Positions 1 to 7,876 of a stretch of 64,000 bases of DNA are shown piece after piece (the stretch's first letter is position 1; each line of letters starts with the position of its first letter). Origin of the DNA: Blastococcus sp. TBT05-19. GTDB lineage: Bacteria; Actinomycetota; Actinomycetes; Mycobacteriales; Geodermatophilaceae. The translations under genes and the position numbers were made by a program. The notes beneath the pieces were generated by a model, which was not told the DNA's origin, searched no databases, and saw only the letters and a list, made by a program, of their open reading frames with translations. Location: contig NZ_QOHI01000001.1 of the NCBI RefSeq assembly GCF_003319095.1, forward strand, positions 930,001 through 994,000. The letters are read 5' to 3'.

Positions 1-161
1 CCGGGCGGCAGGCGGGCGAGCACGCGGCGGCGGCCGGGGTGCAGCGGTTGCTGCTGACCCACATCCCGCCGTGGGTGGACCACATCGGCCAGCTCTTCGC
101 GGCGAGCTCGGTGTTCCCGGAGACCGAGCTGGTGCGCGCCAAGGCCACGTACGACATCTGA
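1..161 (+). CDS. MBL-fold metallo-hydrolase, C-terminal end only (Rv1339-like)
   Basis: Only the last 52 codons lie in the window (third frame, TGA at 159-161); the gene begins upstream. The tail has a GEHAA...LLLTHIPPW segment, which in RNase Z/phosphodiesterase-type metallo-beta-lactamase-fold enzymes carries the last metal-binding His. In mycobacteria an MBL protein of this kind (Rv1339, implicated in cyclic-nucleotide breakdown) lies directly upstream of rph and rdgB; here the same order is kept but several genes intervene before rph at 3360. The family call rests on this tail and on synteny; substrate cannot be judged. Confidence 0.7.
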   Translation, partial: GRQAGEHAAAAGVQRLLLTHIPPWVDHIGQLFAASSVFPETELVRAKATYDI

Positions 162-211
162 ACGGGTGGCCCCGGTTGCCCGGCACAGGGCCGCCCGGCA
201 CGGTGGGCCGG

Positions 212-1162
212 GTGGACCCTGAACGCGACGGCGTGGCGCTGAGCAGCCTGGACTCCCCGCTCGGCGACGGGCTCGAGGTCGCCAAGCGTGCGCTGATCGA
301 CCACTTCGACGCGGTCGCGGACCGGCTCGTGCCGCTGCTGGCCGGCCGGCCGCTCTCGGTGAAGCGCGTGCGCCCGGGGCAGGCGCCGTTCATGCAGCGC
401 AACGTCAGCAAGGGCGCCCCGGACTGGGTGCGGACGGCACCGGTCTGGTCCGAGGGCTCGCACCGGGAGATCCACCAGGTGCTCTGCGACGACCGGCGCA
501 CGCTGCTGTGGCTGGGCAACCAGCGGGCGGTCGAGCTGCACGTCCCGTTCCTGCGCGTCGGCTCGCCCGAGCCCACCGGCCTGGTGCTCGACCTCGACCC
601 GCCCGAGGGCGCCGAGTTCCCGGTCGTCGTGGCCACCGCTCGGCTGGTGCGCCGCGCGCTGGAGGAGGCCGGGCTGGGCGGCGCGGTGAAGACCAGCGGC
701 TCCAAGGGGCTGCACGTCGTCGTCCCGGTGCACGGGTCACCGCTGGAGGACGTCGCCGCCGCCACGCGGGCCCTCGCGGCGCGCACCGCGGCTCTCGACC
801 CGGAGCTGGCCACCACCGCCTACCTGCTGGAGGACCGGGGCGGGCGGGTCTTCGTCGACTCCACGCGCTCGGGGCAGGGCACGATCGTGGCCGCCTACAG
901 CCCGCGCATCCGCCCCGGCCTGCCCGTCTCCTTCCCGGTCGGTTGGGACTCCCTCGACGACGTCCGGCCCGGGGACTTCACGGTGACGACGGCGGCGGGA
1001 CTGCTGGGCGACCGCGACCCGTGGGCCGAGGCGCTCCCGGAGCCGCAGCGGCTGCCCGCGGACCTGGTCACCGAGGGGCACACCATCCCGGTCGCCCGGG
1101 TGCAGGCCATGCACGAGGGCAAGCGCCGCAAGCGTGCTGCGGGATCCGCGGACGCCGGCTGA
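212..1162 (+). CDS. LigD-type polymerase/primase domain protein, stand-alone
   Basis: About 316 aa, a stand-alone relative of the polymerase domain of bacterial NHEJ ligase D (archaeo-eukaryotic primase superfamily). Visible signatures are the catalytic acidic motif VLDLDPPEG near residues 125-133, SGSKGLHV near 162-169, and the N-terminal RPLSVKRVRPG segment. The usual LHPW motif before the acidic motif is altered to LHVPF. There is no ligase or nuclease domain, so it would act with separate partners in end-joining or gap filling, if active. The start is uncertain: GTG 212 is chosen because further upstream the frame overlaps the previous gene; GTG 203 or 233 are alternatives. Confidence 0.8.
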   Translation: MDPERDGVALSSLDSPLGDGLEVAKRALIDHFDAVADRLVPLLAGRPLSVKRVRPGQAPFMQRNVSKGAPDWVRTAPVWSEGSHREIHQVLCDDRRTLLWLGNQRAVELHVPFLRVGSPEPTGLVLDLDPPEGAEFPVVVATARLVRRALEEAGLGGAVKTSGSKGLHVVVPVHGSPLEDVAAATRALAARTAALDPELATTAYLLEDRGGRVFVDSTRSGQGTIVAAYSPRIRPGLPVSFPVGWDSLDDVRPGDFTVTTAAGLLGDRDPWAEALPEPQRLPADLVTEGHTIPVARVQAMHEGKRRKRAAGSADAG

Positions 1163-1174
1163 GCACCTGAGGCA

Positions 1175-1744
1175 TCAGCCCGGGCGCAGCGCCGAGAGGA
1201 CGAGCATGTCGCGGCGCCGTCCGCCGATCTCCAGATAGCCGCGCAGCAGCCCCTCGCGCTCGTAGCCGGCGTGCGCGGCGGTCCGCAGTGACGCGGTGTT
1301 CCAGGCCTCGATGTACAGCTCCACCCGGTGCAGACCCGGGATGGTCCAGGCGAAGCCGGTCAGGGCGGTGAGCGCGTCGGCCGCGCGCCCGTGCCCCCGG
1401 TCGCGGGGGGCGATGAAGTACCCCGCCGACGCGCGCCCGTGGTGCAGCTGGTCCAGCCACAGCCCGATCTGCCCGACGCCCCGGCCGCTCCCGGCGTCGG
1501 CGATCGCGAAGGAGAAGCCCCGCCCCGTCGCCCACCGCGCCCGGTTCCGCTCGACCCACTGCCGGGCCTGGTCTTCCGTGGCGTGCGGCGGCAGCGTGCT
1601 GACGAGCGGGACGTAGGGGTCGGTCGAGAGGTCGAGCCCGACGGCGAGGTCGGCGTCGACGAACTCCCGCAGCACCACGGAACCGTGCGCCGGCGGGATG
1701 GCGGGCCAGGGCGGGAGCGGCGACGGCGTCGACGGCTCGCTCAC
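1175..1744 (-). CDS. GNAT family N-acetyltransferase (RimJ/RimL-like)
   Basis: 189 aa GCN5-related acetyltransferase. It has the layout of the RimJ/RimL branch: an N-terminal LREFVDADL strand-helix, central VGQIGLWL, an acetyl-CoA loop region around [14 protein letters not shown] (normally RxxGxG/A), then [16 protein letters not shown] and a C-terminal [16 protein letters not shown]. Likely acylates a small amine or a protein N-terminus; the substrate is unknown. The GTG start is supported by a TAGCGT box six bases before it, as in a leaderless transcript. Convergent with the polymerase gene, with 12 bases between stops. Confidence 0.85.
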   Translation of the reverse strand: MSEPSTPSPLPPWPAIPPAHGSVVLREFVDADLAVGLDLSTDPYVPLVSTLPPHATEDQARQWVERNRARWATGRGFSFAIADAGSGRGVGQIGLWLDQLHHGRASAGYFIAPRDRGHGRAADALTALTGFAWTIPGLHRVELYIEAWNTASLRTAAHAGYEREGLLRGYLEIGGRRRDMLVLSALRPG

Positions 1745-1750
1745 GCGGTC

Positions 1751-1756
1751 ACGCTA
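1751..1756 (-). promoter_or_regulatory. -10 box for leaderless GNAT transcript
   Basis: TAGCGT on the minus strand with a six-base spacer (GACCGC) to the GTG at 1744. This matches the actinobacterial TAnnnT -10 element placed so that transcription would begin at the start codon. No Shine-Dalgarno sequence fits in between. Confidence 0.5.
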
Positions 1757-1834
1757 GCGTCCCCAGGCCGGTGCCCTGTCCACAGGACCGCCGCTGCCCC
1801 GCGATGTGTCGGTGGTGCCCCCGAAGCTGTCCGC

Positions 1835-2320
1835 ATGACGCAGGATCCGCAGACCATCGCCTGGCTCGACCAGGAGGACGCCCGGCTGGCCCAGGTGATC
1901 CGGCGGCACCGGGTGGCCGTCCAGCACGTCGCCGCCGGCGAGGGGAGCGGTGAACCGTCCTTCGGGTACACGGTCGGGCTCTTCGGCGTGGGGCATCCCG
2001 AGCTCGTCGTGGTCGCCGTGGAGCACGAGACGGCGTGCGGTCTCCTGAACACGGTCGCGGACATGGTGCTCGACGGTCGCGACCTCGTGCCGGGAGAGGT
2101 CCTCGCCGACGACGACGGCACCCCGGTGATCGTGGTCGAGGAGCTGCCCAACCCCGGGGAGGTCCTGTTCTCCGCCAACCGCTTCTACGGGCGGCCCGAC
2201 GAGTTCTCCGTGCCCGCCTACCAGCTCACCTGGGCGCTTCCGGGCGGCCTGTTCCCGTGGGACGCCGGCTACCCGTGCGAGGAGGACTGCCAGCCGCGTC
2301 CCGGGACCTGGCGGGCGTAG
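1835..2320 (+). CDS. DUF4262 domain protein
   Basis: 161 aa. Matches the DUF4262 pattern: an early [18 protein letters not shown] block (about residues 44-61), a central GRDLVPGEV segment and a Trp/Pro-rich end with [14 protein letters not shown]. The function of the family is not established. ATG 1835 is chosen because conservation begins shortly after it ([11 protein letters not shown]); the frame is open further upstream but looks like non-coding sequence there. A short Cys pair (YPCEEDC) near the C-terminus is notable but of unknown meaning. Confidence 0.8.
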   Translation: MTQDPQTIAWLDQEDARLAQVIRRHRVAVQHVAAGEGSGEPSFGYTVGLFGVGHPELVVVAVEHETACGLLNTVADMVLDGRDLVPGEVLADDDGTPVIVVEELPNPGEVLFSANRFYGRPDEFSVPAYQLTWALPGGLFPWDAGYPCEEDCQPRPGTWRA

Positions 2321-2351
2321 GAGATGCCGAGCGTGGCTCGGGGGTCCTTCG

Positions 2352-2840
2352 TCAGTCCAGGCCGAGGTCGCGCCGCAGCTTGGCGACGTGGCCGGTGGCC
2401 TTGACGTTGTAGGAGGCCTTCTCGACGCGGCCCTCGGCGTCGATGACGAACGTCGAGCGGATGACGCCGACGACCTCCTTGCCGTACAGCTTCTTGGTGC
2501 CGTACGCGCCGTAGGCCTTCATCACCTGCTTGTCCGGGTCCGAGACGAGCGTGATGGCCAGCTGCTCCTTGTCCACGAATCGGAGGAGCTTCTCCACCGG
2601 GTCGGGCGAGATGCCGACGATGTCGAGCCCCGCCTCGGCCAGTTCGCCCGCAGCCGCGGTGAAGTCGACCGCCTGGGTGGTGCAGCCGGGGGTGAGGGCG
2701 GCGGGGTAGCAGTACACGATCACCCGGCGCCCGCGGTAGTCGCTCAGCGAGACCTGGTTGCCCTGGGCGTCGGGCAGCGTGAACTCCGGCGCGGGGTCGC
2801 CGGCGGTGAGGCGGACGGGCGCGGCGTCGGTCTCGGTCAT
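2352..2840 (-). CDS. bcp: Thioredoxin-dependent thiol peroxidase, Bcp/PrxQ family (1-Cys form)
   Basis: 162 aa peroxiredoxin reducing organic hydroperoxides and H2O2 with thiols. The fold signatures are complete: PAPEFTLPD at the start, [15 protein letters not shown] containing the peroxidatic Cys, and [12 protein letters not shown] late. The usual resolving Cys five residues after the peroxidatic one is Val (GCTTQAV), so this is a 1-Cys type that would need an external thiol partner. An extra Cys in VIVYCYP is not at the resolving position. A CAGGAT box seven bases before the ATG may be a leaderless -10 element. Confidence 0.92.
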   Translation of the reverse strand: MTETDAAPVRLTAGDPAPEFTLPDAQGNQVSLSDYRGRRVIVYCYPAALTPGCTTQAVDFTAAAGELAEAGLDIVGISPDPVEKLLRFVDKEQLAITLVSDPDKQVMKAYGAYGTKKLYGKEVVGVIRSTFVIDAEGRVEKASYNVKATGHVAKLRRDLGLD

Positions 2841-2892
2841 GACCGGAATCCTGCCGTGTCCCCGCCCACCGTCCGCAAGGGGGCGGTGGAGA

Positions 2893-3297
2893 TCAACCTC
2901 GGAGGAACGAGAACCGCACGTGCCGGGTGTGGTTGTCCCCGTTGGTGTCGACCAGGCAGATGCGCTGCCAGGTGCCCAGCTGCATCCGCCCCTCGAGCAC
3001 GGGGACCGAGGCGTGCGGCGGCACGAACGCCGGGAGCACGTGGTCCCGCCCGTGCCCCGGGCTGCCGTGCCGGTGCCGCCAGCGGTCGTCGCGGGGGAGG
3101 AGCTCGTCCAGCTGCGCCAGCAGGTCGTCGTCGCTCCCGGACCCGGTCTCCAGGATGGCCAGGCCGGCGGTCGCGTGCGGCACGAACACGTGCAGCAGCC
3201 CGTCGGACTCCTGCCGGACGAACTCCGCGCACTCCTCGGTCAGATCCACGACGACGGGAGCCCCGCCGGTGCGGACGGCACGCAGCTCCGATCTCAT
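2893..3297 (-). CDS. YjbQ/UPF0047 family protein
   Basis: 134 aa, a complete member of the YjbQ (UPF0047) family, sometimes named secondary thiamine-phosphate synthase because of weak activity in vitro; the physiological role is unsettled. Key features are the [14 protein letters not shown] block and the C-terminal [22 protein letters not shown] stretch with conserved Gln, Asp and His. ATG 3297 is preferred over the longer reading because GGAGAGG lies just upstream and homology starts at [10 protein letters not shown]. Divergent from rph, with about 60 bases between them. Confidence 0.85.
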   Translation of the reverse strand: MRSELRAVRTGGAPVVVDLTEECAEFVRQESDGLLHVFVPHATAGLAILETGSGSDDDLLAQLDELLPRDDRWRHRHGSPGHGRDHVLPAFVPPHASVPVLEGRMQLGTWQRICLVDTNGDNHTRHVRFSFLRG

Positions 3298-3345
3298 GGG
3301 CCGATCCTCTCCACCGGCTGGGCGTCCCGTCGAGCGGGGGCGCAC

Positions 3346-3351
3346 TACTGT
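3346..3351 (+). promoter_or_regulatory. -10 box for rph-rdgB
   Basis: TACTGT eight bases before the GTG of rph, matching TAnnnT. No good ribosome binding site lies between, so the rph-rdgB message is probably leaderless or nearly so. Confidence 0.4.
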
Positions 3352-3359
3352 CGGCACCC

Positions 3360-4082
3360 GTGACCCGCTCCGACGGCCGTTCGGCCGACCAGCTCCGTCC
3401 GGTGACCATCACGCGCAACTGGCTCGACCACGCCGAGGGCTCGGTGCTCGTCGAGTTCGGCCGCACCCGGGTGCTGTGCGCGGCGAGCGTGACCGAGGGC
3501 GTGCCGCGCTGGCGCAAGGGCTCGGGCCTGGGCTGGGTCACCGCCGAGTACTCGATGCTCCCGCGCGCCACCCACACCCGGAGCGACCGCGAGTCGGTGC
3601 GCGGCAAGATCGGTGGCCGCACGCACGAGATCAGCCGGCTCATCGGCCGCTCCCTGCGCGCCTCGATCGACCTGGGCGCGCTCGGGGAGAACAGCATCGC
3701 CATCGACTGCGACGTCCTGCAGGCCGACGGTGGCACCCGCACCGCCGCGATCACCGGCGCCTACGTGGCGCTGGCCGACGCCGTCTCCTGGCTGGGGGAG
3801 CGCAAGAAGCTGGCGAAGCCGGACCCGATGGTGCAGTCGGTCTCGGCGGTGAGCGTCGGCGTCATCGACGGGGAGCCGCGGCTGGACCTGCACTACGAGG
3901 AGGACGTGCGCGCCGGCACCGACATGAACGTGGTGTGCACCGGCGACGGCGGCTTCGTGGAGGTGCAGGGCACCGCCGAGGGCGCGGTGTTCGACCGGCC
4001 CACGCTGGACGCGCTGCTCGACCTCGCCGTCGCCGGGTGCGGCGAGCTCACCCGGCTGCAGGCCGAGGCGCTCGCCCGGTGA
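3360..4082 (+). CDS. rph: Ribonuclease PH
   Basis: 240 aa phosphate-dependent 3'-5' exoribonuclease that trims tRNA precursors and works as a ring-shaped hexamer. Recognisable from residue 1: [45 protein letters not shown], the [21 protein letters not shown] arginine-rich phosphate/RNA segment, and [20 protein letters not shown]. Length is typical. GTG 3360 is the start; the frame is open far upstream but not protein-like. Its stop overlaps the start of rdgB (GTGA), so the two are translationally coupled, as in many actinobacteria. Confidence 0.98.
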   Translation: MTRSDGRSADQLRPVTITRNWLDHAEGSVLVEFGRTRVLCAASVTEGVPRWRKGSGLGWVTAEYSMLPRATHTRSDRESVRGKIGGRTHEISRLIGRSLRASIDLGALGENSIAIDCDVLQADGGTRTAAITGAYVALADAVSWLGERKKLAKPDPMVQSVSAVSVGVIDGEPRLDLHYEEDVRAGTDMNVVCTGDGGFVEVQGTAEGAVFDRPTLDALLDLAVAGCGELTRLQAEALAR

Positions 4083-4690
4083 GCACCCGGCTGCTGCTCG
4101 CCACCCGGAACGCGGGCAAGCTCGCCGAGCTGCAGCGGCTGCTGGAGTCGGCCGTGCCGGGTGTCCAGGTGGTCGGGCTGCGCGACGTCGAGGAGTACCC
4201 GGAGGCGCCGGAGACCGGTGCGACGTTCGCGGACAACGCGCTGCTCAAGGCGCGCGAGGCGGTGCGCCACACGGGGCTGCCCGCGGTGGCCGACGACTCC
4301 GGGCTGGCCGTGGACGCGCTCAACGGCATGCCGGGGGTGCTGTCGGCGCGCTGGTCGGGCCGGCACGGTGACGACGACGCCAACACCGCGCTCCTGCTGG
4401 GTCAGCTGGGCGACGTCCCGGAGGAGCGGCGCGGGGCGGCGTTCGTGTGCGCGGCGGCCCTGGTGACGCCCGACGGCACCGAACGGGTGCTGGAGCGGCA
4501 GTGGCGCGGGCGCGTCATCGGGGAGAAGCGGGGGAGCAACGGCTTCGGCTACGACCCCGTCTTCGTGCCGGAGGGTTTGGAGCTCACCTCCGCGGAGCTG
4601 ACGGCGGCCGAGAAGGACGCGCGCAGCCACCGGGGCCAGGCGTTCGCCGCGCTGGTGCCGGTGCTGGTGGAGGTGCTGGGCGCCCGCTGA
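4079..4690 (+). CDS. rdgB: XTP/dITP pyrophosphatase (RdgB/HAM1)
   Basis: 203 aa. Hydrolyses non-canonical purine nucleoside triphosphates (ITP, XTP) to monophosphates, cleaning the nucleotide pool. Hallmarks: [14 protein letters not shown] at the N-terminus, [39 protein letters not shown] and [13 protein letters not shown] start inside the rph stop codon (four-base overlap). Length and all motifs are normal. Confidence 0.97.
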   Translation: MSTRLLLATRNAGKLAELQRLLESAVPGVQVVGLRDVEEYPEAPETGATFADNALLKAREAVRHTGLPAVADDSGLAVDALNGMPGVLSARWSGRHGDDDANTALLLGQLGDVPEERRGAAFVCAAALVTPDGTERVLERQWRGRVIGEKRGSNGFGYDPVFVPEGLELTSAELTAAEKDARSHRGQAFAALVPVLVEVLGAR

Positions 4691-4703
4691 GCGGACCCGG
4701 GGG

Positions 4704-4925
4704 TCAGCGGAAGCTGAAGCCCAGCCAGGCCAGCGAGTCCTCCTCCTCCGGCTCGGCGTGCCGGCCGGGGCGGACGAGCTCGTCGGCGGTGGCCGGCACG
4801 TCGGTGCCGAACTCCGGGGCGCGGTGCCGGCCACGGGCCGGCGCGGCAGCGGGAGAGTGGACGACGGCGGCGCGCACCATGGCAGCCGGGAGCCAGGTGG
4901 CGGTCGGGGATGCGCTGGAGGTCAT
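4704..4925 (-). CDS. Small hypothetical protein ending EEEDSLAWLGFSFR
   Basis: 73 aa, not recognised. The C-terminal acidic-aromatic end (EPEEEDSLAWLGFSFR) looks like a conserved tail rather than random translation. The N-terminal half is Ala/Pro-rich with no predicted membrane segment. ATG 4925 has AGGTGG close upstream. Convergent with rdgB, 13 bases from its stop. It could be a spurious reading in GC-rich DNA; the tail and the fit between neighbouring genes favour a real gene. Confidence 0.5.
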   Translation of the reverse strand: MTSSASPTATWLPAAMVRAAVVHSPAAAPARGRHRAPEFGTDVPATADELVRPGRHAEPEEEDSLAWLGFSFR

Positions 4926-5029
4926 GCCACCTGATCGGTCCGGCCGTGGCGGAACCGGAGGGGCGGCGACCCGAGCCCACCCGGCCGGGTGACCCGTTCC
5001 TGTGACGCGGCGCACCGCGACCCCGTCGC

Positions 5030-5035
5030 TAGCCT
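5030..5035 (+). promoter_or_regulatory. -10 box for leaderless transcript of 5042 gene
   Basis: TAGCCT with a six-base spacer (GCCGCC) to the ATG at 5042. No Shine-Dalgarno sequence is present between. Confidence 0.5.
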
Positions 5036-5041
5036 GCCGCC

Positions 5042-5416
5042 ATGGAGCTCGTCCGCCTTCTCCTCGTCGTCGTCCACATCCTGGGGCTGGCCCTGATCAT
5101 CGGGCCGTTCCTCTTCCAGGTGAGCCGCAAGGCCGGGTTCGAGCCGCGGCTCATGCAGATCGGGGCGCTGGTCCAGCTGGCCTCCGGCCTGGCCCTGGTC
5201 GGTGTGCGCGAGGCGGGCGACCTGCCCGTCGACCACACGAAGATCGGCGTGAAGCTCGTCGTCACCGTGCTCGCCGTGGTCACCGTGTTCCTCGCGGCGC
5301 GCAAGCAGCGCGCGGCGGCCGCCGGTCAGGCGGACCCGAAGTCGCCGCTGCCGTTCGTCCACGCGACCGGTGCTCTGGCGATCCTCAACGTGTTCATCGC
5401 CGTCCTCTGGACCTGA
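5042..5416 (+). CDS. Small integral membrane protein, four helices
   Basis: 124 aa with four hydrophobic stretches: about residues 4-25 (LLLVVVHILGLALIIGPFLF), 40-56, 72-90 (VKLVVTVLAVVTVFLAA) and 104-122 (ATGALAILNVFIAVLWT). A conserved-looking His sits in the first helix (VVHILGL) and Arg/Lys lie on the loops. It resembles small actinobacterial membrane proteins of unknown function (DUF2269-like in shape). ATG start with a leaderless-type TAGCCT box six bases upstream. No functional clue from neighbours. Confidence 0.75.
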   Translation: MELVRLLLVVVHILGLALIIGPFLFQVSRKAGFEPRLMQIGALVQLASGLALVGVREAGDLPVDHTKIGVKLVVTVLAVVTVFLAARKQRAAAAGQADPKSPLPFVHATGALAILNVFIAVLWT

Positions 5417-5424
5417 TCGCACGC

Positions 5425-5430
5425 TAGCCT
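5425..5430 (+). promoter_or_regulatory. -10 box for DinB gene
   Basis: TAGCCT in GCTAGCCT, eight bases before the GTG at 5439. Same element and spacing class as the box before the 5042 gene. Confidence 0.45.
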
Positions 5431-5438
5431 CCGGCGGC

Positions 5439-5954
5439 GTGACCATCCCCGCGCGCGTGCGCCCCGCCGGTGACGCCGACGAACGGACCCAGCTGCTGGG
5501 CTGGCTGGACCTGCAGCGCTCGATCGTCCACCAGAAGTGCGAGGGGCTGGACGACGTCGCCGCGCACCGGCCGCTGGTGCCGACCTCGCCGCTGATGACC
5601 GTCGCCGGCCTCGTCTCGCACCTGCGCTGGGTGGAGCACTGCTGGTTCCAGGTGCTGTTCCTGGACCGGGACATGGCGGCCAACCCGCAGTTCGGGGACG
5701 TCGAGGACGCGGACTTCCAGGTGGACGGCGTCCCGCTCGCGCAGCTGCTCGAGGAGTACGCGCGGGAGTGCGCCGCCTCCGACGCCGTCGTGGCCGACGC
5801 CTCCCTGGACGACCGCGGGCGGAACCGGGAGCACCGCGCCGACACGCTCACGCTGCGCTGGATCCTCGGCCACATGGTCGAGGAGGTGGCCCGGCACGTG
5901 GGCCACCTGGATCTGCTGCGCGAGATGCTCGACGGCGAGAAGGGCTACTACTGA
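5439..5954 (+). CDS. DinB/DUF664 family four-helix metal-binding protein
   Basis: 171 aa DinB-superfamily protein (DUF664 branch), a four-helix bundle that in relatives binds a metal through three His and in mycothiol/bacillithiol-dependent enzymes acts as a thiol transferase. The candidate ligands are visible: His in VSHLRWVEHCW (about residues 61-70) and the C-terminal pair in HMVEEVARHVGHLDLLREM. The opening PAGDADERTQLLGWLDLQR is typical. Ends with GYY. The exact reaction is unknown; a mycothiol link is plausible for an actinobacterium but not shown here. Confidence 0.85.
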   Translation: MTIPARVRPAGDADERTQLLGWLDLQRSIVHQKCEGLDDVAAHRPLVPTSPLMTVAGLVSHLRWVEHCWFQVLFLDRDMAANPQFGDVEDADFQVDGVPLAQLLEEYARECAASDAVVADASLDDRGRNREHRADTLTLRWILGHMVEEVARHVGHLDLLREMLDGEKGYY

Positions 5955-5958
5955 CCGC

Positions 5959-6912
5959 GTGAGCCGGTCGCGCGGCGGGCACTCCCGCCGCATGCAGGTG
6001 CATGTGGACGCGGTGCGGCAGCTCAGGTTCGACGACGGGACGCCGGTGACGGCGGCCTCCGGGGTGGCGCCCCTGCGGGAGGGGTGGCTGGTCGCCCAGG
6101 ACGACTCGGTGATCGCCGCCTGGCGCCACGACGACCGCGTGCTGCCGGTGCGGGTGCTGCCGCCGGTGGAGGGCCACGACGTCTTCAGCTCCGCTGCCGG
6201 CACCAAGCACCTCAAGCCCGATCTCGAGGTGGCCTGCCCGGCCGAGGTCGACGGGGAGCCCGCCGTCCTGCTGCTCGGCTCGGGCTCCTCGCCCCGCCGG
6301 ATGCGCGGCGTCCTGGTGCGCCTCGTCGACGGCGAGCCGGTGGTGCAGGCCGCCGAGCTGGGACCGGTGTACGCGCGGGTGGCCGACCGGCTCGGCCTGC
6401 CGATGCACCACCTGAACCTCGAGGGCGCGAGCCGCCACGGCGGCACGGTCCGCTGGTTCAACCGGGGCAACCTCATGGCCGGCGTCCGCTCGGCGAGCGT
6501 GGACGTGCCGCTGGAGGCCCTCGTGGCCGCCGTCCTCGGCCGGGGCGAGGCCGACGCGGTGCCGGTCGAGCGGCCCCTGGAGTACGAGCTCGGTGAGGTC
6601 GAGGGGGTGGGGCTGGCCGTCACCGACGCGATCGCCCTGCCCGACGGCCGGGTGCTGCTCAGCGCCGCGGCCGAGGACACCCCCAACGCCGTCGACGACG
6701 GGCCGGTGGTGGCCACCGCGATCGCCCTGCTGGACGGCGAGCGGGTGCTGGCGGTGGCGCCGATCCCGGAGGTCGACGGTCACGTGCACAAGGTCGAGGG
6801 ACTGGCGCTGCGCGGCATCGACGGCAGCACGGTGCGCCTGCTCGCGGTGGTGGACGACGACGACCCGGCGACGCCCGCGGCGGAGCTCGATCTGCGGGTC
6901 GAGCTGGACTAG
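5959..6912 (+). CDS. Conserved beta-propeller-like protein (DUF6929-type)
   Basis: 317 aa from GTG 5959; ATG 5992 is a likely alternative, since MQVHVDAVRQLRFDDGTPV looks like the natural start. Repeated beta-strand blocks (GWLVAQDDSVIAAWR, AVLLLGSGSSPRRMRGVLV, LLSAAAEDTPNAVDDG, VHKVEGLAL) suggest a six-bladed-propeller or DUF6929-like fold with an acidic DDG/EGL site. No catalytic function is established. It follows the DinB gene by only four bases and is probably cotranscribed with it. Confidence 0.65.
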   Translation: MSRSRGGHSRRMQVHVDAVRQLRFDDGTPVTAASGVAPLREGWLVAQDDSVIAAWRHDDRVLPVRVLPPVEGHDVFSSAAGTKHLKPDLEVACPAEVDGEPAVLLLGSGSSPRRMRGVLVRLVDGEPVVQAAELGPVYARVADRLGLPMHHLNLEGASRHGGTVRWFNRGNLMAGVRSASVDVPLEALVAAVLGRGEADAVPVERPLEYELGEVEGVGLAVTDAIALPDGRVLLSAAAEDTPNAVDDGPVVATAIALLDGERVLAVAPIPEVDGHVHKVEGLALRGIDGSTVRLLAVVDDDDPATPAAELDLRVELD

Positions 6913-7304
6913 AGGGCCTTCGAGCAGAGCACGTCGGGGTAGGGCAGGTAGCCGCGCCGCTGCCAGAAGGCGAGGCCGGCGGCGTTGTCGGGCAGGACCA
7001 GGAGATTGATCCGCGGGGCACCGCGGTCGGCGAGCCGGCGCTCGACCTCGGCGACCAGCGCGGTGGCCAGCCCGGAACGCCGGTGCGCCGGGTCGACGGC
7101 GAGCCGGTGGATCCAGCCGCGCCGCCCGTCGAAGGTCCCCAGCACCACCCCGACGACGCCGGCCGGCTGCTCGGCGACGAGCAGCAGCCCGGGTCCGTGC
7201 GCGAGCGTCGTGCGCAGCTCGTCCTCGTCCAGCACGCCCTGGCCGGTGGCGCGCCAGATCGCGGCGACGGCGGCGTGGTCGGACCGGTCGAACTCGCGGA
7301 TCAC
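6909..7304 (-). CDS. GNAT family N-acetyltransferase
   Basis: 131 aa, a compact GNAT. The acetyl-CoA loop is seen as VDPAHRRSGLATALV (RRxGxA), preceded by GWIHRLAV and followed by INLLVLPDNAAGLAFWQRRGY, the usual final strand-helix. The start is placed at GTG 7304 because TAGCGT lies seven bases upstream and homology begins with IREFDRSDH; a longer reading to 7439 would be non-conserved. Its stop overlaps the stop of the preceding plus-strand gene by four bases (convergent). Confidence 0.85.
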   Translation of the reverse strand: MIREFDRSDHAAVAAIWRATGQGVLDEDELRTTLAHGPGLLLVAEQPAGVVGVVLGTFDGRRGWIHRLAVDPAHRRSGLATALVAEVERRLADRGAPRINLLVLPDNAAGLAFWQRRGYLPYPDVLCSKAL

Positions 7305-7311
7305 GCACACG

Positions 7312-7317
7312 ACGCTA
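7312..7317 (-). promoter_or_regulatory. -10 box for leaderless GNAT transcript
   Basis: TAGCGT on the minus strand, seven bases before the GTG at 7304. It decides the start codon, because the next in-frame GTG upstream would be only one base from the box. Confidence 0.5.
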
Positions 7318-7408
7318 GGCCGCCCGATCGGGTGGTCCGGCAGCGGCACGGTCAGGACCCGGGCGTGGGTGGGTACGGTCACGGCCGCCGATCCGAGGAG
7401 CTGGAGCA

Positions 7409-7861
7409 GTGAGCGGTCAGGAGCAGCAGGCGCGGTCATGGGCGCCGCCGTCGACGTCCCGTCGATCGCGCTGGCTGACCATCGGCCTGCCGGTGGGGGT
7501 GCTGCTGCTCGCCGGCCTGGTGCTGGTCGGCGTGCTCGTGGTGCGGGGATTCACGCAGGACGTGCGTCCCGCGCAGCAGGCGGTCGACGCCTACGCCACC
7601 GCGCTGGTGGAGCAGCGCTGGGACGACGCGCACGGCCAGCTGTGCGAGAGCAGCGCGGCCGAGTTCACCGCCGAGGACCTCGCTGCGAGCTTCGGGCAGC
7701 CGCCGCTCGCCCGGTACACGGTGGAGAACGTGAGCGTGCGCTGGTCGAACGGGACGACCGCGGGGGACGCGACCGTCACCTTCGAGGCGGACGGCGGGGT
7801 GCGGGAGCGGGTGAGCCTGGCGCTGGTCGAGGAGGGCGACGACTGGCGGCCCTGCCCCTGA
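7409..7861 (+). CDS. Membrane-anchored DUF4878/NTF2-like protein
   Basis: 150 aa. A short basic cytoplasmic head (SRRSRW) is followed by one hydrophobic segment (about residues 23-46, LTIGLPVGVLLLAGLVLVGVLVV), then an extracytoplasmic domain beginning RPAQQAVDAYATALVEQRWDDAHGQLC. That is the pattern of DUF4878/NTF2-like lumazine-binding-type domains found on actinobacterial surface proteins. Two Cys (QLCES and the penultimate WRPCP) could form a disulfide. Function unknown. Divergent from the GNAT gene. Confidence 0.7.
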   Translation: MSGQEQQARSWAPPSTSRRSRWLTIGLPVGVLLLAGLVLVGVLVVRGFTQDVRPAQQAVDAYATALVEQRWDDAHGQLCESSAAEFTAEDLAASFGQPPLARYTVENVSVRWSNGTTAGDATVTFEADGGVRERVSLALVEEGDDWRPCP

Positions 7862-7876
7862 GCGCACACTCGGTGC

